Shown one piece after another: positions 25,747-36,213 of a stretch of DNA of 64,000 nt. Positions within the stretch are counted from its first letter, which is position 1; each line of letters begins with the position of its first letter. This DNA comes from Idiomarina sp. X4 (lineage in GTDB: Bacteria > Pseudomonadota > Gammaproteobacteria > Enterobacterales > Alteromonadaceae). The notes below the pieces were generated by a model. It saw only the letters and a list, made by a program, of their open reading frames with translations. It did no database searches and was not told the origin of the DNA. The stretch is taken from contig NZ_CP025000.1 of assembly GCF_002808045.1 (NCBI RefSeq), positions 496,001-560,000 on the forward strand. The letters run 5' to 3'. The position numbers and the translations under genes were made by a program.

Positions 25747-26649
25747 ATGATGCAAATGTCCTGGACAGACCTTTCTAACAATATTGGTAAAATTTGGAAT
25801 ACCGAGCTTTGGAAGTCTGGAGAAGCTCAAATTCACCTCAGTCAGGTAGTCATTGCGCTAACGCTTATCATTGTTGGTGTTATTGTTATTCGCTGGGTTG
25901 GTTCCCGACTCGTCAAGCGAGCACTTAGCTCCGGCAATGCATCGCAGAATACCGTTTTTGCGTTTCGCAAATTATTTTCCGTTCTTGCCTATGTCCTTAT
26001 CGTTCTTATTGCCCTTCCCGTTGCAGGCATTCCAATTACCATATTTGCCGTGCTTGGCGGTGCATTAGCCATTGGTGTGGGTTTCGGCGCACAAAACCTG
26101 CTCAACAACCTCATTTCGGGCATGATTTTAATCGCTGAGCGCCCTATTCGCATTGGTGACATTGTCGAGTTGGAAAAAGAGCGCGGTCGGGTAGAAGAAA
26201 TAGGTAATCGGTGCGTGCGTATTCGTCGTTACGACGGTGTCCACGTGTTGGTTCCTAATAGTTACTTTTTGGAGCAACGCGTTGTTAACTGGACACTGGT
26301 TTCCGCAGATATTCGTTCTGTTGTGACAGTCGGTGTCGCTTATGGGTCGCCCGTTGAAAAAGTGCGTGAACTATTGCTGCAAGCGGCAAGCGAGCACGAG
26401 CAAGTATCCAAAGACTACCCTGTTGAGGTCATTTTTGAAGACTTTGGAGAGAGCTCCCTGGTCTTTAACGTCTATTTTTGGACCAGCGTCCACCAGCCTA
26501 TGGATATTCGTCGTATTCAGTCTGATGTGCGATTTAAGATTAATGGTTTGTTAAATACAAACGACATTGTTATTGCCTTCCCACAACGCGACGTGCATTT
26601 GGATACGTTAAAGCCGTTGGAAATCAAAATGACCCAATCGGACGCATAA
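25747..26649 (+). CDS. mscS: MscS-family mechanosensitive channel
   Basis: A 300-residue inner-membrane channel (start at 25747 behind AGGT). Three hydrophobic segments include LSQVVIALTLIIVGVIVI and VLAYVLIVLIALPVAGI. The pore helix ILGG-type block LGGALAIGVGFGAQNLLNN is followed by LISGMILIAERPIRIGDIVE, the signature of the family. The C-terminal cytoplasmic vestibule domain has DGVHVLVPNSYFLEQRVVNW. It releases solutes on hypo-osmotic shock. Confidence 0.93.
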   Translation: MMQMSWTDLSNNIGKIWNTELWKSGEAQIHLSQVVIALTLIIVGVIVIRWVGSRLVKRALSSGNASQNTVFAFRKLFSVLAYVLIVLIALPVAGIPITIFAVLGGALAIGVGFGAQNLLNNLISGMILIAERPIRIGDIVELEKERGRVEEIGNRCVRIRRYDGVHVLVPNSYFLEQRVVNWTLVSADIRSVVTVGVAYGSPVEKVRELLLQAASEHEQVSKDYPVEVIFEDFGESSLVFNVYFWTSVHQPMDIRRIQSDVRFKINGLLNTNDIVIAFPQRDVHLDTLKPLEIKMTQSDA

Positions 26650-26678
26650 AAAAAACGCCACTTCAAATGAAGTGGCGT
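26648..26678 (-). terminator. Intrinsic terminator after the TonB receptor gene
   Basis: ACGCCACTTC (26655-26664), loop AAAT, GAAGTGGCGT (26669-26678), with eight As at 26648-26655 that give a U-tract on the minus strand. It ends transcripts of the receptor gene coming from 26767; it also lies just after mscS. Confidence 0.75.
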
Positions 26679-26721
26679 GCAATTACAACAATAACAACCA
26701 GGGATTACTTCTATCATCTAA

Positions 26722-26746
26722 CCTGACGTAAATAACGTCAGGCTAC
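26722..26746. repeat. REP-like palindrome, copy 3
   Basis: CCTGACGT-AAATA-ACGTCAGG (26722-26742) followed by CTAC. Same core as the copies near 19528 and 54570; it lies between the convergent mscS and receptor genes. Confidence 0.75.
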
Positions 26747-26766
26747 AGCTTGGCTCGTCAGACTAC

Positions 26767-29472
26767 TTAAAATTCGTAGCTGTAACTCAAGCTAATGACA
26801 GTTCCTACTTCTTTACTACGGACTAAAATGCCCGATTGGTTCACTTCCTGATCTTCACCCAGCAAGTTTTTCACTTTTAAGCCAATCTTTGAGTTGAAGT
26901 TCGGATAGTAGTTGTAAACCAGATCCAGGGAGTGGAACGGTTGTTCATAAGCGTCATCACGACCACCGACACCAGCAGCCAGAATGCGCTCACCAAAGAC
27001 GTTATACACCAACGAGGTTGAGTGCTCGCCGTTTGCTGAGTCATAGTTCAACTGGAAGTTCGCGACGTATTCTGAATGACCGGTCATGCGCTTTGTTGGG
27101 TTCGTTAAGTTACCTGCCAACGCCGGGTCAATCGACGCCTCGGAATCACTCCAGGTTAAGTTACCGGAGGTGAAGAAGCCGTTCGCCAAATACCCTAAGT
27201 CGTGCAACCACTCAAACTCAACGCCGTACACTTCCGCCGACTCACCGTTCACATACGTTAAGGTGTAGTCTTCATCGCCGACACGAAGTACCGACTCAAT
27301 CGGGTTCGAAATGTCCTTATAAAACGCTGCCACCGTATAGTTGTCGCCGTTATCTGCATAGTATTCAAAGCGTGCATCGTAGTTTTTTAAGTCACTGCTT
27401 TGCAGACCAGCCGTACCAAAGGTACGAATGTCAGTCACCGGGTCGTAGTAAGCCACCGGCACGGTTTCACGCAGATCCGGGCGGACAACCGTTTCACCAT
27501 AACCAAAGCGAAGCTGATAATTGTCGTTCGCCATGTAGGTTAATGACAAGGCGGTATAAACATCGTCTTCCGAAATCGAACTATCGACAACGCGCTGAGG
27601 ATTGAAGTAGTTATTCAAGTCCTGCTCATCAAAAATCAAGCTCGAGGTCGCCAAAGACACCTGTTTAAAGTCTTCGTAGCGAAGACCGCCGCTGACGCGC
27701 CAGGTATTGTCGAATATCACATCAAATTCACCGTAGTACGCGTCAATCTTCTGCGCCGCTAAATAGTCATCAGCGTTAGGTGCCCCCGGCTCACGGAAGG
27801 TAATACGAAAATCGTTTTCGTCGATGACCTCATCCGTCAAATAACCAGTCACCCCCAACACATTATCTAAGTCGTCCAGTACCGACAGGCGTGAACCCGA
27901 AGCGTTATCCAGACTAAAGCGACTAGTACTGTAATAGCGAGCCTTGTCCATAAAGTCGTAACCGGCTTTCAATTCCAGCTCAATACCGGACAACATAATT
28001 GGCAGAGAGAAATTACCGCCGTAAGACTTCACGTTGTCTTCCATGTCAACGAACTGGAAAATCGCCCGGTTGTCATCACCGGTGACCCGAGTCTCAGAGA
28101 AGGTACCGTCGGTATTATAAATATCATCAAAGCGATACGACACCTCGGTTGGAATATCCGTTTCCGCTTTTGACTCTGTGTACTGCCAGTCAAAGCCAAC
28201 ACCCCAGTAGTCCATGAAGGTGTGTTGCCCACGGAATTGGTCTACATCCAGAACACGTTCTTCATACTTGAATTCATGCTCTCGGTTAGCAATGCCGGTT
28301 CCGGCGATGGTCTTTAAGTTACTGCCGTTGGGGCTTTGCTTAATACCGAACTCGGACTCATCCTCTGAGTCTTCCAGATAAATTTTGGTGTAGCTGACGT
28401 TGTGGGTATCGAGCTGATAACCCGCTGTGAAGAAGCCGTTCAAGCGTTCCGTTTCTGTGGTTACAGTGGTTTCCGACAAGGTGTTGTAACAAGAATTCGA
28501 CACATCTTCGGCGGTTTCAAGCGAGGTTGAACAGCCTGCTTCCGCGTTATTACTAATGACGGCATTACGACGCGCTGACGCATCCCAGTCATTGTCGTAC
28601 GACGCTGCAGCTAACACACCGAAAGTACCGCCGAACCAGGACTCATCAAAGCTGTTACCCAAGGTCGCTTTTAAATCAAAGTTAGGGTCTAACGACTCTT
28701 TTTTAAGTACCATGTCACGCGGCAACTGCTTCGCTAACGACGCATTAATGGCACGCGCCTGATCACCGGCACTGGTGCCGTTACCGGTTAATCCGTCGGT
28801 ATTAATAATATTACGCAAGCTAAAATCGCCTTCGTAAAGACCAATCGCGCTTTGAATACCTTCGGGAATACCCGAGTCGTTACGGTTATAGGTGTAACCT
28901 TCGTCGGCATTGCTGTTGAAACCCACACCCGCTTCTACGCTAAAAACAAAATCATTTGGCAGAGAGCGTGTGCGAATGTCGATGTTACCGCCACCAAAAG
29001 CAGCCGGCATTGACGGTGAAAACACCTTTTGTACCGCCATGCTTTCGATAATGGTCGACGGAATAATGTCCAGTGGCACCACATTGCGGGTTAAGTCCGG
29101 GCTGGGAATACTGGCACCGTTAATACGGGCACTAGAATAGCGTTCACCTAAGCCGCGAACATAGATGAATTTGCCGTCAACCAACGTCAAACCGGTGACG
29201 CGACGCAAAGCGGAAGCCGCGTCGCTGTCACCTGAGCGGGACAATTGCTCCGCACCTAAAATATCCGCTACGAAAGCCTGATTCTTACGTTCTTCAACAA
29301 CCGCAGCGGCACTTCCCTGCAAGCGACTGCCGGTAGTCACCACTTCTTCAATGGTCGATTCACGCTCGATGTCAGCGTCTTCAGCTTGCTGAGCCAAGGT
29401 TACCGGACTGGTAGCGACCAGACCTAATCCAACCGCCAATGCAACAGGCTTGAGTTTGTAGTGATTTTTCAT
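26767..29472 (-). CDS. TonB-dependent receptor paired with a Pho-box-controlled lipoprotein
   Basis: A 901-residue TonB-dependent receptor. ATG 29472 has AGGAG 6 bases upstream; a TTG two codons earlier is unlikely. The signal peptide ends near VTLAQ. A TonB-box-like STIEEVVTTGS precedes the plug (FIYVRGLGERYSSARINGASIPS; VFSPSMPAAFGGGNIDIRTR). The barrel ends VISLSYSYEF. It is 66 bases behind the lipoprotein gene and read from the same promoter region. The pair is of the type I recall as phosphate-responsive in Shewanella and Alteromonas, and the Pho box upstream agrees, so the substrate may be a phosphorus compound (inference). Confidence 0.88.
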   Translation of the reverse strand: MKNHYKLKPVALAVGLGLVATSPVTLAQQAEDADIERESTIEEVVTTGSRLQGSAAAVVEERKNQAFVADILGAEQLSRSGDSDAASALRRVTGLTLVDGKFIYVRGLGERYSSARINGASIPSPDLTRNVVPLDIIPSTIIESMAVQKVFSPSMPAAFGGGNIDIRTRSLPNDFVFSVEAGVGFNSNADEGYTYNRNDSGIPEGIQSAIGLYEGDFSLRNIINTDGLTGNGTSAGDQARAINASLAKQLPRDMVLKKESLDPNFDLKATLGNSFDESWFGGTFGVLAAASYDNDWDASARRNAVISNNAEAGCSTSLETAEDVSNSCYNTLSETTVTTETERLNGFFTAGYQLDTHNVSYTKIYLEDSEDESEFGIKQSPNGSNLKTIAGTGIANREHEFKYEERVLDVDQFRGQHTFMDYWGVGFDWQYTESKAETDIPTEVSYRFDDIYNTDGTFSETRVTGDDNRAIFQFVDMEDNVKSYGGNFSLPIMLSGIELELKAGYDFMDKARYYSTSRFSLDNASGSRLSVLDDLDNVLGVTGYLTDEVIDENDFRITFREPGAPNADDYLAAQKIDAYYGEFDVIFDNTWRVSGGLRYEDFKQVSLATSSLIFDEQDLNNYFNPQRVVDSSISEDDVYTALSLTYMANDNYQLRFGYGETVVRPDLRETVPVAYYDPVTDIRTFGTAGLQSSDLKNYDARFEYYADNGDNYTVAAFYKDISNPIESVLRVGDEDYTLTYVNGESAEVYGVEFEWLHDLGYLANGFFTSGNLTWSDSEASIDPALAGNLTNPTKRMTGHSEYVANFQLNYDSANGEHSTSLVYNVFGERILAAGVGGRDDAYEQPFHSLDLVYNYYPNFNSKIGLKVKNLLGEDQEVNQSGILVRSKEVGTVISLSYSYEF

Positions 29473-29544
29473 AACCAACTCCTACACTAAAATCGGAAAA
29501 TAGGCGCAACCTGTGTGCGCCTATTCATTGACCTGCAACTCAAC

Positions 29545-31125
29545 TTAGTCCTGCTCAGAGGCGGTTACGGCATTGTCTACCCACTGATACCATTCAGAGC
29601 TGGTGTCGTCGTTCGACAATGCACCGATGAAGTCAACCGCGGTAAAGAAGTCGTCATTCAGTCCGGTTAAGTCATTTGCCGTAATCGTGATAGATGACGA
29701 CATGTCAGTTGAAATACTGTCATCGTTCAGTACCGTTGCTGAACCGTCCAGAATTTCATTCTCGCTACCGTTTTGATACCACTGAGTATAAGTTTCACCG
29801 TCAGCGAAGGTGTTATCGCCGGTGTTCACGAAGTTGTTGGTACAGGCCAGTACTGAGCTGTAGAAGTCCAAACCATCGTTATCAACACCCGCTTCACCGT
29901 CTGACGTAAAGAAGACACAACCGTCATCTGCCGTACCGTTTTCTTTGATTTTCAGCACGTTGTACATTTGACCCTGGAAGTTGTCGTCAAATTTAGTCGC
30001 AATTGACGGGTCGTTGTCGCGCACAGACGTGCCGTCAGTGGTAATAATGGTCACGTTAGCAATGGTTGGGGCAGAGGCCGGTGCTTGCGAGTAGTCCGGT
30101 CCATTGTTTTTCTCACCGTCAGCTTCAAAGCCACCGTTGCCCATGTAGTTAGTCTGGCCGTCTATCGTCACAGTGCCATGTTTAATGAAAACAAACTGTG
30201 CACGTCCCTGCCAGCCGGCGTCCATGTCTAAAGAGTCGTCCTGAGTATCCGTTACGACAATGTTTCTTAAGTCAGCAGCGCCACCGAAGAACTCAATACC
30301 GTCATCGAAACCCTGGTGGATGTGAATGAATTCGTAAGAAGAGCCAGAACCTACTGCGTTCAGCGTTAGTGAGTTCAAGTCGTCGCCATCACCGCCATCA
30401 CGAGGACCTGAGCCTGCGTACCAAATTTGTGCGTACTTCATTGAGCCGCTGTCGTCAGTGTTGTCGTTACCGCCGTAGAAGCTGACAATCCCTTCCGACT
30501 CACGGTTACAGGTACCACCATCACGCTCTGCATCCGTACACTCGTTGGTAATACCGTTACCGTTAACGATGATGCCACCCCAGTCTGCGTAGCGCGGAGC
30601 GTCGCCTGATACGTTTAAACGGTCAAATTCATTGGCCGAGGTAAATTTAATCGGCTTATCAAACGTACCAATAGCATTCAGTTGCGCACCGCGGGCAATC
30701 TGAATAATGGCTTCGCCGGAAGTGAATGCTAAAATCGCTCCCGGCTCAACCGTCATCACCGGACCGTTTTGATTAATCTCACAACCCGTCGTGGTGTCAC
30801 AGTCTTCACCAATCTGTAAAGCGCCTTCAAACACGTGTACACCGCCGTCAGGCAACTCATCAAACGTAATATCTTCCGTAATTTCTATCGTTGCACTGGC
30901 AAAGTCAGTATCGTAGGAGCAGTCCTGACCATCGTATTCACCCTGAACGTCTGCATAGGTTGCACATGGATTAGATGAACCGCTGTCACCGCCCCCGGTA
31001 TCACCGCCGGCATTCGAGCCACCACCATTATTCACGGTTGGCGTCACGTTAATATCGCCACCGCAACCGGCTAATAGAAGTGCTGTGGTCACTGCAGATA
31101 TCTTAAATAAGGTATTGAATTTCAT
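29545..31125 (-). CDS. Outer-membrane lipoprotein with beta-helix-like repeats, partner of the TonB receptor
   Basis: A 526-residue lipoprotein: ATG 31125 behind GGGAGA, signal LLLAGC lipobox, then a Gly/Ser-rich linker (NNGGGSNAGGDTGGG). The body is acidic and rich in Asp/Gly/Asn with repeated short strands (AILAFTSGEAIIQIARGAQLN, FIHIHQGFDDGIEFFGGAADLRNI), suggesting a right-handed beta helix. Several Cys pairs are present. By analogy with SusD-SusC it may capture a substrate for the receptor encoded next. It is the first gene behind the Pho box at 31190-31207. Confidence 0.82.
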   Translation of the reverse strand: MKFNTLFKISAVTTALLLAGCGGDINVTPTVNNGGGSNAGGDTGGGDSGSSNPCATYADVQGEYDGQDCSYDTDFASATIEITEDITFDELPDGGVHVFEGALQIGEDCDTTTGCEINQNGPVMTVEPGAILAFTSGEAIIQIARGAQLNAIGTFDKPIKFTSANEFDRLNVSGDAPRYADWGGIIVNGNGITNECTDAERDGGTCNRESEGIVSFYGGNDNTDDSGSMKYAQIWYAGSGPRDGGDGDDLNSLTLNAVGSGSSYEFIHIHQGFDDGIEFFGGAADLRNIVVTDTQDDSLDMDAGWQGRAQFVFIKHGTVTIDGQTNYMGNGGFEADGEKNNGPDYSQAPASAPTIANVTIITTDGTSVRDNDPSIATKFDDNFQGQMYNVLKIKENGTADDGCVFFTSDGEAGVDNDGLDFYSSVLACTNNFVNTGDNTFADGETYTQWYQNGSENEILDGSATVLNDDSISTDMSSSITITANDLTGLNDDFFTAVDFIGALSNDDTSSEWYQWVDNAVTASEQD

Positions 31126-31173
31126 TGGGTTCTCCCGACTTCTTCGTGTCATGTTGTGATTTAAGTCGGGAGC

Positions 31174-31207
31174 AGATTAGGACGCTTGCATGACAGGATT
31201 GTGACAA
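31174..31207 (-). promoter_or_regulatory. Pho box and -10 element
   Basis: On the minus strand TTGTCACAATCCTGTCAT (31207 down to 31190) forms two 11-base-spaced repeats (TTGTCAC, CTGTCAT), matching the PhoB-binding consensus CTGTCAT-N4-CTGTCAY at most positions. Exactly 10 bases downstream is TAATCT (31179-31174), a -10 element at the spacing typical of PhoB-activated promoters. The lipoprotein ATG is 49 bases further on. Confidence 0.72.
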
Positions 31208-31264
31208 CACAAAAGTGTCACAAAATGTTCACGATTTGGTAACCAAAACGCGTGGTGATGATCT

Positions 31265-31293
31265 TTGCACTTGTTGAATAAGTAACCTATATC
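31265..31293 (+). promoter_or_regulatory. Sigma-70-like promoter of the MBL-fold hydrolase gene
   Basis: TTGCAC (31265-31270), 17-base spacer, TATATC (31288-31293), 29 bases before the ATG at 31322. The gene has a GAGGAAA ribosome site. Confidence 0.45.
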
Positions 31294-31321
31294 AGTAATG
31301 ACACATCAACGAGGAAAAGTT

Positions 31322-32164
31322 ATGCGTAAGCTTTTAGTAAGCGGTTTACTGGCGGTGTTTGCGCTGCCAGCCACAGCCGATCGTTTCGAAGACGTCACCA
31401 TTGAACATAATGAAGTGGCGGACAATATCTATATGCTGACCGGTGCCGGCGGCAATATTCTGATGTCTTCCGGCAGTGACGGCGTGTTTATGATCGACGA
31501 CCAATATACGCAAATGTCAGAGCGCATCGCCGATAAGGTCAAAGAACTCAGCGGCGAAGACGTGAAATACATTCTGAACACTCACTTCCACGGCGACCAT
31601 GTCGGCTCGAACATGTGGTTTGCCAGTAATCACGGCTCAACAATATTCGCTCACGACCACGTGCGCGACCGCTTAAGCAATGACGACAGTTTCGAAGCAA
31701 TGGGTCTGCCGGCGATCACTTTTGACTCGGGCATTACGTTTCACTTTAACGACGACACCATTTACGTGTTTCACTTGCCGGCCGGACATACCGACGGTGA
31801 CAGTGCCGTCTGGTTTGAAGACGCGAATGTTTTGCATCCGGGCGACTTATTCTTCAATAAACGCTTCCCGTTTATTGATCTGAAAAGCGGTGGCGACGTG
31901 GACGGTTACATCGCCAATGTCGAGCAGTTACTCAACCGTATTACTGACGACACGGTGATTATTCCCGGCCACGGTCCACTGGCCAATAAAGCCGATTACG
32001 AAAGCTTTTTAAACATGATGAAAGAAACAAAAGCTGAAGTTGACGCCATGAAGCAGAATGGCATGAGCCTTGAAGAAGTCCAGGCGAAAGGCCTTAGTGA
32101 CAAGTGGGCTGACTGGAGTTGGTCATTTATTAACGAAGAGCGCTGGATAGCAACGCTCTACTGA
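31322..32164 (+). CDS. Exported metallo-beta-lactamase-fold hydrolase
   Basis: A 280-residue periplasmic protein: signal peptide to LPATA, then an MBL fold. The zinc motif is THFHGDHVG (HxHxDH), with further ligands in PAGHTDGDSAVWF and PGHGPLANKADY. The sequence FMIDDQYTQMSERIADKV is the usual segment before it. It resembles the SoxH/quinoprotein-relay MBL group more than true beta-lactamases, so an antibiotic role should not be assumed. It is divergent from the lipoprotein gene. Confidence 0.87.
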   Translation: MRKLLVSGLLAVFALPATADRFEDVTIEHNEVADNIYMLTGAGGNILMSSGSDGVFMIDDQYTQMSERIADKVKELSGEDVKYILNTHFHGDHVGSNMWFASNHGSTIFAHDHVRDRLSNDDSFEAMGLPAITFDSGITFHFNDDTIYVFHLPAGHTDGDSAVWFEDANVLHPGDLFFNKRFPFIDLKSGGDVDGYIANVEQLLNRITDDTVIIPGHGPLANKADYESFLNMMKETKAEVDAMKQNGMSLEEVQAKGLSDKWADWSWSFINEERWIATLY

Positions 32165-32186
32165 GTTTTAAGTAACCGTAACCTGA

Positions 32187-34049
32187 CTAACAAACCGAAC
32201 GGAAAATTAACTGTTCGTTCGGCTGCTCAAGGTGATACTCCATGGCCAGCTCGTCGCAGTTGGCCAGCCTTGGGCAAATCTCACAGTCCTTCATGACTTT
32301 TTCCGGCAAGGTGTCTTTCGAGCAATAGCGAAAACCTTGCTGTTCAAAAAAGTCCGGCACCCGGGTCAGCACTATCACTCGGTTTAGCTGCAACAGGCGG
32401 GCTTTTTTCAATAAGTAAGCCACCAGCATACGCCCCTGACCACGCACCTCGGTTTTAGGGTTGACTCCTAACGAGCGAACTTCCGCTAAACCTGTGGTGT
32501 AGATATACAATGACGCACAGCCCATTACCTTACCGTTCACTTCAGTCACCGCAAATTCGTTAATAGAATGCACGATATCGTCTTTCGCCCGTGGCAGGTT
32601 CTCACCGGCTCCAGCCCAGTGCTGAACTAAGTCTAAAATCGCGCCAATATCACTTAAGTTCGCGTCACGCACCTGAATTTTCTGTTGCTGCTGCGCCGCC
32701 TTTAACGCTTCATTCACCCGCTGCGGCGAGGTTCCACCCAGGGCGCAGCGTTTATCCAGTAACGCGTCCAGCGTCAGCCAGTCATAAACGTCCTGCTCAA
32801 TCACCGGCGCCACTGCCTGAAAGGCTTCCAGTGACATATCTTCCAATGGCTTTTTCGCCTGAATGGCTTGTTGCACCAGTTCACCAACGTTGTGATGCGC
32901 CTGCCGAAAAGGAATGCCTTTGGATACCATATAGTCCGCGAGCTCAGTCGCATTGGCATAACCGCCTTGCGCAGACTTACGACAAGCCTCCTGATTAACC
33001 GTCAGACCATTCAGGGTCGAGGTCACCATCGCCAGTGATGCCTGCCAGGTGGTAAAGGCATCAAACAGCCCCTCTTTGTCTTCCTGCATGTCTTTGTTGT
33101 AAGCCAGCGGCAGTGCTTTTAAGGTCATCATTAAGCCGGTTAATGAACCCACCACCCGGCCGCTTTTACCGCGCACCAACTCCAGCGCGTCCGGGTTTTT
33201 CTTCTGCGGCATCAGTGACGATCCCGACGTCACGTTATCGGCCAGCTCAATAAAACCAGCTTCCCCGGAGTTATAGAAAATTAGGTCTTCCGCTAAGCGC
33301 GACAAATGCAGCATCGACAACGACGCGGTGCTTAACAGCTCCACCACAAAGTCACGGTCAGATACTGAATCCAGACTGTTGCGCGTTGCTTCACTAAAAC
33401 CCAACTCGCTGGCGATGGCTTCACGGTCGACCGCATAGGCTGTGCCTGCCAGCGCACCGCAACCTAAAGGGCTTTTATTGAGCCGATCAGTGGCGTCTTG
33501 TAAGCGGTCACTATCGCGCTGCAGCATTTCTACATAAGCTAAGCACCAGTGTGCCAGCAATACCGGTTGCGCCCGTTGGAGGTGCGTATAGCCCGGTATC
33601 ACGGTGTCTTTTTCACGTTGCGCCAGGTTCAGTAATGCCTGCTGAGTCTGCTTCAGTGACTGCTGCAGAACACCAGCCTGCTCCCGGCACCACAAGCGTA
33701 AATCGGTGGCAACCTGATCATTACGGCTGCGCCCGGTGTGCAGTTTCTTGGCTAAGTCACCCACCTTAGCTATCAGCGCTGCTTCCACAAAAGAATGAAT
33801 GTCTTCGTCGCCACCAACAGCCACTGCCGCAGGGTCTTCTCGCACTTCACTGAGCAATTCATTCAATGCCTGCTGTAACTGCAGACATTCATCATGGTTT
33901 AACACGCCAACCTTGTGCAGCGCATTCGCCCACGCTTTCGAGCCGGTAATGTCCTGCTCAGCCAGCACATAGTCAAACGGCAGCGAATCATTAAACTGCT
34001 GAAATGCGGCATCGGGTTCCGCCGCAAAACGTCCACCCCATAGCGCCAT
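32187..34049 (-). CDS. argH: Argininosuccinate lyase fused to N-acetylglutamate synthase-type GNAT domain
   Basis: A 620-residue bifunctional protein, ArgH(A). Residues 1-~455 are argininosuccinate lyase (last step of arginine synthesis) with the fumarase-superfamily signature [19 protein letters not shown]. Residues ~465-620 are a GNAT acetyltransferase ([12 protein letters not shown]...; [24 protein letters not shown] is the acetyl-CoA motif), which makes N-acetylglutamate, the first step. A Cys cluster ([11 protein letters not shown]) follows, as in short ArgA proteins. This fusion is known from Moritella, Idiomarina and other Alteromonadales. The gene ends the argCBFGH operon, 3 bases after argG. 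Confidence 0.95.
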   Translation of the reverse strand: MALWGGRFAAEPDAAFQQFNDSLPFDYVLAEQDITGSKAWANALHKVGVLNHDECLQLQQALNELLSEVREDPAAVAVGGDEDIHSFVEAALIAKVGDLAKKLHTGRSRNDQVATDLRLWCREQAGVLQQSLKQTQQALLNLAQREKDTVIPGYTHLQRAQPVLLAHWCLAYVEMLQRDSDRLQDATDRLNKSPLGCGALAGTAYAVDREAIASELGFSEATRNSLDSVSDRDFVVELLSTASLSMLHLSRLAEDLIFYNSGEAGFIELADNVTSGSSLMPQKKNPDALELVRGKSGRVVGSLTGLMMTLKALPLAYNKDMQEDKEGLFDAFTTWQASLAMVTSTLNGLTVNQEACRKSAQGGYANATELADYMVSKGIPFRQAHHNVGELVQQAIQAKKPLEDMSLEAFQAVAPVIEQDVYDWLTLDALLDKRCALGGTSPQRVNEALKAAQQQQKIQVRDANLSDIGAILDLVQHWAGAGENLPRAKDDIVHSINEFAVTEVNGKVMGCASLYIYTTGLAEVRSLGVNPKTEVRGQGRMLVAYLLKKARLLQLNRVIVLTRVPDFFEQQGFRYCSKDTLPEKVMKDCEICPRLANCDELAMEYHLEQPNEQLIFRSVC

Positions 34050-34052
34050 AAC

Positions 34053-35264
34053 CTACCCCTTTTGCTGCTTCTGTAGCGCCGCTATCCGGCTGGGAAGAGA
34101 GAACAACCGAATAAAGCCTTCGGCGTGCGCCTGGTTATAGACTTCGTCCGCACCAAAAGTCGCAAAGTCTTCGCTGTATAAGCTATTCGGAGAACGCTTC
34201 TGCACCGCAGTGACTGAGCCTTTATAGAGCTTCAGTACTACCTCACCGCTGGCGGTCGAACACAGCGACTGCGCCGCGCTCATGACCGACTGCTGCAATG
34301 GGGTAAACCAGCGGCCGTCGTACAACAGCTGTGCAAACTGCTCGCTCAGTTGCGCTTTCCAGCTGCGGCTGGTTTTATCCAGTACCAGCTCATCAATCGC
34401 CTGTAACGCAGCCATCATCACCGTACCACCGGGAGTTTCGTAACAACCACGGCTTTTCATGCCCACTAAACGGTTTTCGACAATATCCACCCGCCCGACA
34501 CCATGCTTAGCGGCAATGTCATTCAACACATTCAGGCATTCAAAAGGCGACAGTGCCTTGTCATTCACCGCCGTGATGTCGCCATTTTCGACCGTAACGG
34601 AAACATATTCCGGTTTATCCGGCGCTTGCTCTGGCGATGTCGTCATGGTCCAGACTTTATCCGTAGGCTCACACCAGGGGTCTTCCAATTCCCCGCCTTC
34701 GTGCGAAATGTGCCATGCGTTAGCGTCCCGGCTGTAGATTTTGGTCGCCGACGCCGAGCACGGGATATTCCGCTCGGCCAAATAATCGAGCAGAGACTCT
34801 CTGCTGCTCAGCTCCCACTCCCGCCACGGCGCAATCACTTGTAAATCAGGCGCTAATGCGGCGTAGCAGGACTCAAAACGCACCTGATCATTGCCTTTAC
34901 CGGTACAACCGTGCGCTAGCGCATCGGCACCCACTTTGCGAGCCACTTCAACCTGAGCTTTAGCGATAATCGGACGCGCCATGGCCGTGCCCAATAAGTA
35001 AGTGCCCTCGTAAATGGCCCCGGTCTTGAGTGTTGGGTACACGTAGCTCTTCACAAACTCATCTTTTAGATCAACCACGTGGCATTCGGATGCACCGGAC
35101 GCTTTGGATTTCTCTTCCACGCCTTCCAGCTCCTCTGCTCCCTGTCCCACATCAGCCACAAACGCCACAACTTCGCAGCCATAATTTTCTTTTAACCAGG
35201 GCACAATGGCCGATGTGTCCAGACCGCCAGAATAGGCCAAAACGACTTTTTTAACGTGACTCAT
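34053..35264 (-). CDS. argG: Argininosuccinate synthase
   Basis: A 403-residue cytoplasmic enzyme that joins citrulline and aspartate using ATP. The PP-loop AYSGGLDTS is at residues 10-18, and family motifs include [15 protein letters not shown] and [16 protein letters not shown]. The length is typical. It overlaps the argF stop by 4 bases (ATGA) and is followed at 3 bases by argH, so it is part of the arginine operon. Confidence 0.96.
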   Translation of the reverse strand: MSHVKKVVLAYSGGLDTSAIVPWLKENYGCEVVAFVADVGQGAEELEGVEEKSKASGASECHVVDLKDEFVKSYVYPTLKTGAIYEGTYLLGTAMARPIIAKAQVEVARKVGADALAHGCTGKGNDQVRFESCYAALAPDLQVIAPWREWELSSRESLLDYLAERNIPCSASATKIYSRDANAWHISHEGGELEDPWCEPTDKVWTMTTSPEQAPDKPEYVSVTVENGDITAVNDKALSPFECLNVLNDIAAKHGVGRVDIVENRLVGMKSRGCYETPGGTVMMAALQAIDELVLDKTSRSWKAQLSEQFAQLLYDGRWFTPLQQSVMSAAQSLCSTASGEVVLKLYKGSVTAVQKRSPNSLYSEDFATFGADEVYNQAHAEGFIRLFSLPSRIAALQKQQKG

Positions 35265-36211
35265 GAGGCTTTCTCCATAGATTCTGGCAGTACTGCTGCC
35301 ATTGGGTTTAATAACAGGGTTAATAACGCATTTTGTGCGTAAAGCCGGTTCTCAGCTTGCTGGAAACAGCGAGACAGTGGACCGTCCATAACATCGGACG
35401 TGATTTCATAGCCGCGATGCGCGGGCTGGCAGTGCAACACCGAAGTGGCGCCACTTTGCTCAACCAGCGGCGCGTTAATTTGATAGGGGTGGAAAATCTC
35501 ATGGACCGCATCCAGAGGTTTGTCATCTCCCATGGACACCCAAGTGTCGGTGTAGAGCGCATCGGCATCTGCCACCGCAGTAATGTCGTGCGTCACCACA
35601 ATATTGGCGTCGCTCTTCTTCGCCAAAGCCTTGGCTTTTTTCACAAGGTCCGCATTGGGCTCATAGCCTTTCGGACAAATAACGGTGCAGTCGGCACCTA
35701 CTGTGGCAGCGGTTAGCATCAGTGAATGCGAGACATTATTACCGTCACCTAAATACACCAGTTTTAGCCCTTTAACCTTGCCGTACTGCTCCTGCAGCGT
35801 CAAAAAGTCCGCCAACGCCTGACAAGGATGAAACTTGTCGCACAGACTGTTCACCACAGGAACGGAAGCGTGCTGCGCTAATTCTTCTAAGGTACGATGG
35901 GACATCACCCGGGCGACAATGGCATCGGCCCAGCAAGAGAGGTTGCGCGCGTAATCCGCCACCGTTTCACGCACGCCCATGCCCTGCCCCTGCTCATTTA
36001 GGTAGACGGCATGACCGCCCAGCTTTTGCAAACCAATATCAAAGGACAAGCGAGTGCGAAGGCTAGGCTTTTCAAATAAGGTGACCACGCTTTTACCGGC
36101 CAGTGCGTGTTGGTATTTTTCGGGGTGGTCTTTTTGCGCTTGCGCTAAAGCCAATAATTGCAATGTGTCAGCCGGAGAAAGCTCCAGCCCGGATAAACAA
36201 TGTTTCATCAT
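35261..36211 (-). CDS. argF: Ornithine carbamoyltransferase
   Basis: A 316-residue cytoplasmic enzyme making citrulline from ornithine and carbamoyl phosphate. The carbamoyl-phosphate motif is [11 protein letters not shown] (STRTR in most homologues), and HPCQALADF is conserved. The ornithine motif reads HCQPAHRG where most enzymes have HCLP, a departure worth noting. Operon position between argB and argG confirms the role. Two adjacent ATGs (36211 and 36208) are possible starts. Confidence 0.93.
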   Translation of the reverse strand: MMKHCLSGLELSPADTLQLLALAQAQKDHPEKYQHALAGKSVVTLFEKPSLRTRLSFDIGLQKLGGHAVYLNEQGQGMGVRETVADYARNLSCWADAIVARVMSHRTLEELAQHASVPVVNSLCDKFHPCQALADFLTLQEQYGKVKGLKLVYLGDGNNVSHSLMLTAATVGADCTVICPKGYEPNADLVKKAKALAKKSDANIVVTHDITAVADADALYTDTWVSMGDDKPLDAVHEIFHPYQINAPLVEQSGATSVLHCQPAHRGYEITSDVMDGPLSRCFQQAENRLYAQNALLTLLLNPMAAVLPESMEKAS

Positions 36212-36213
36212 AC

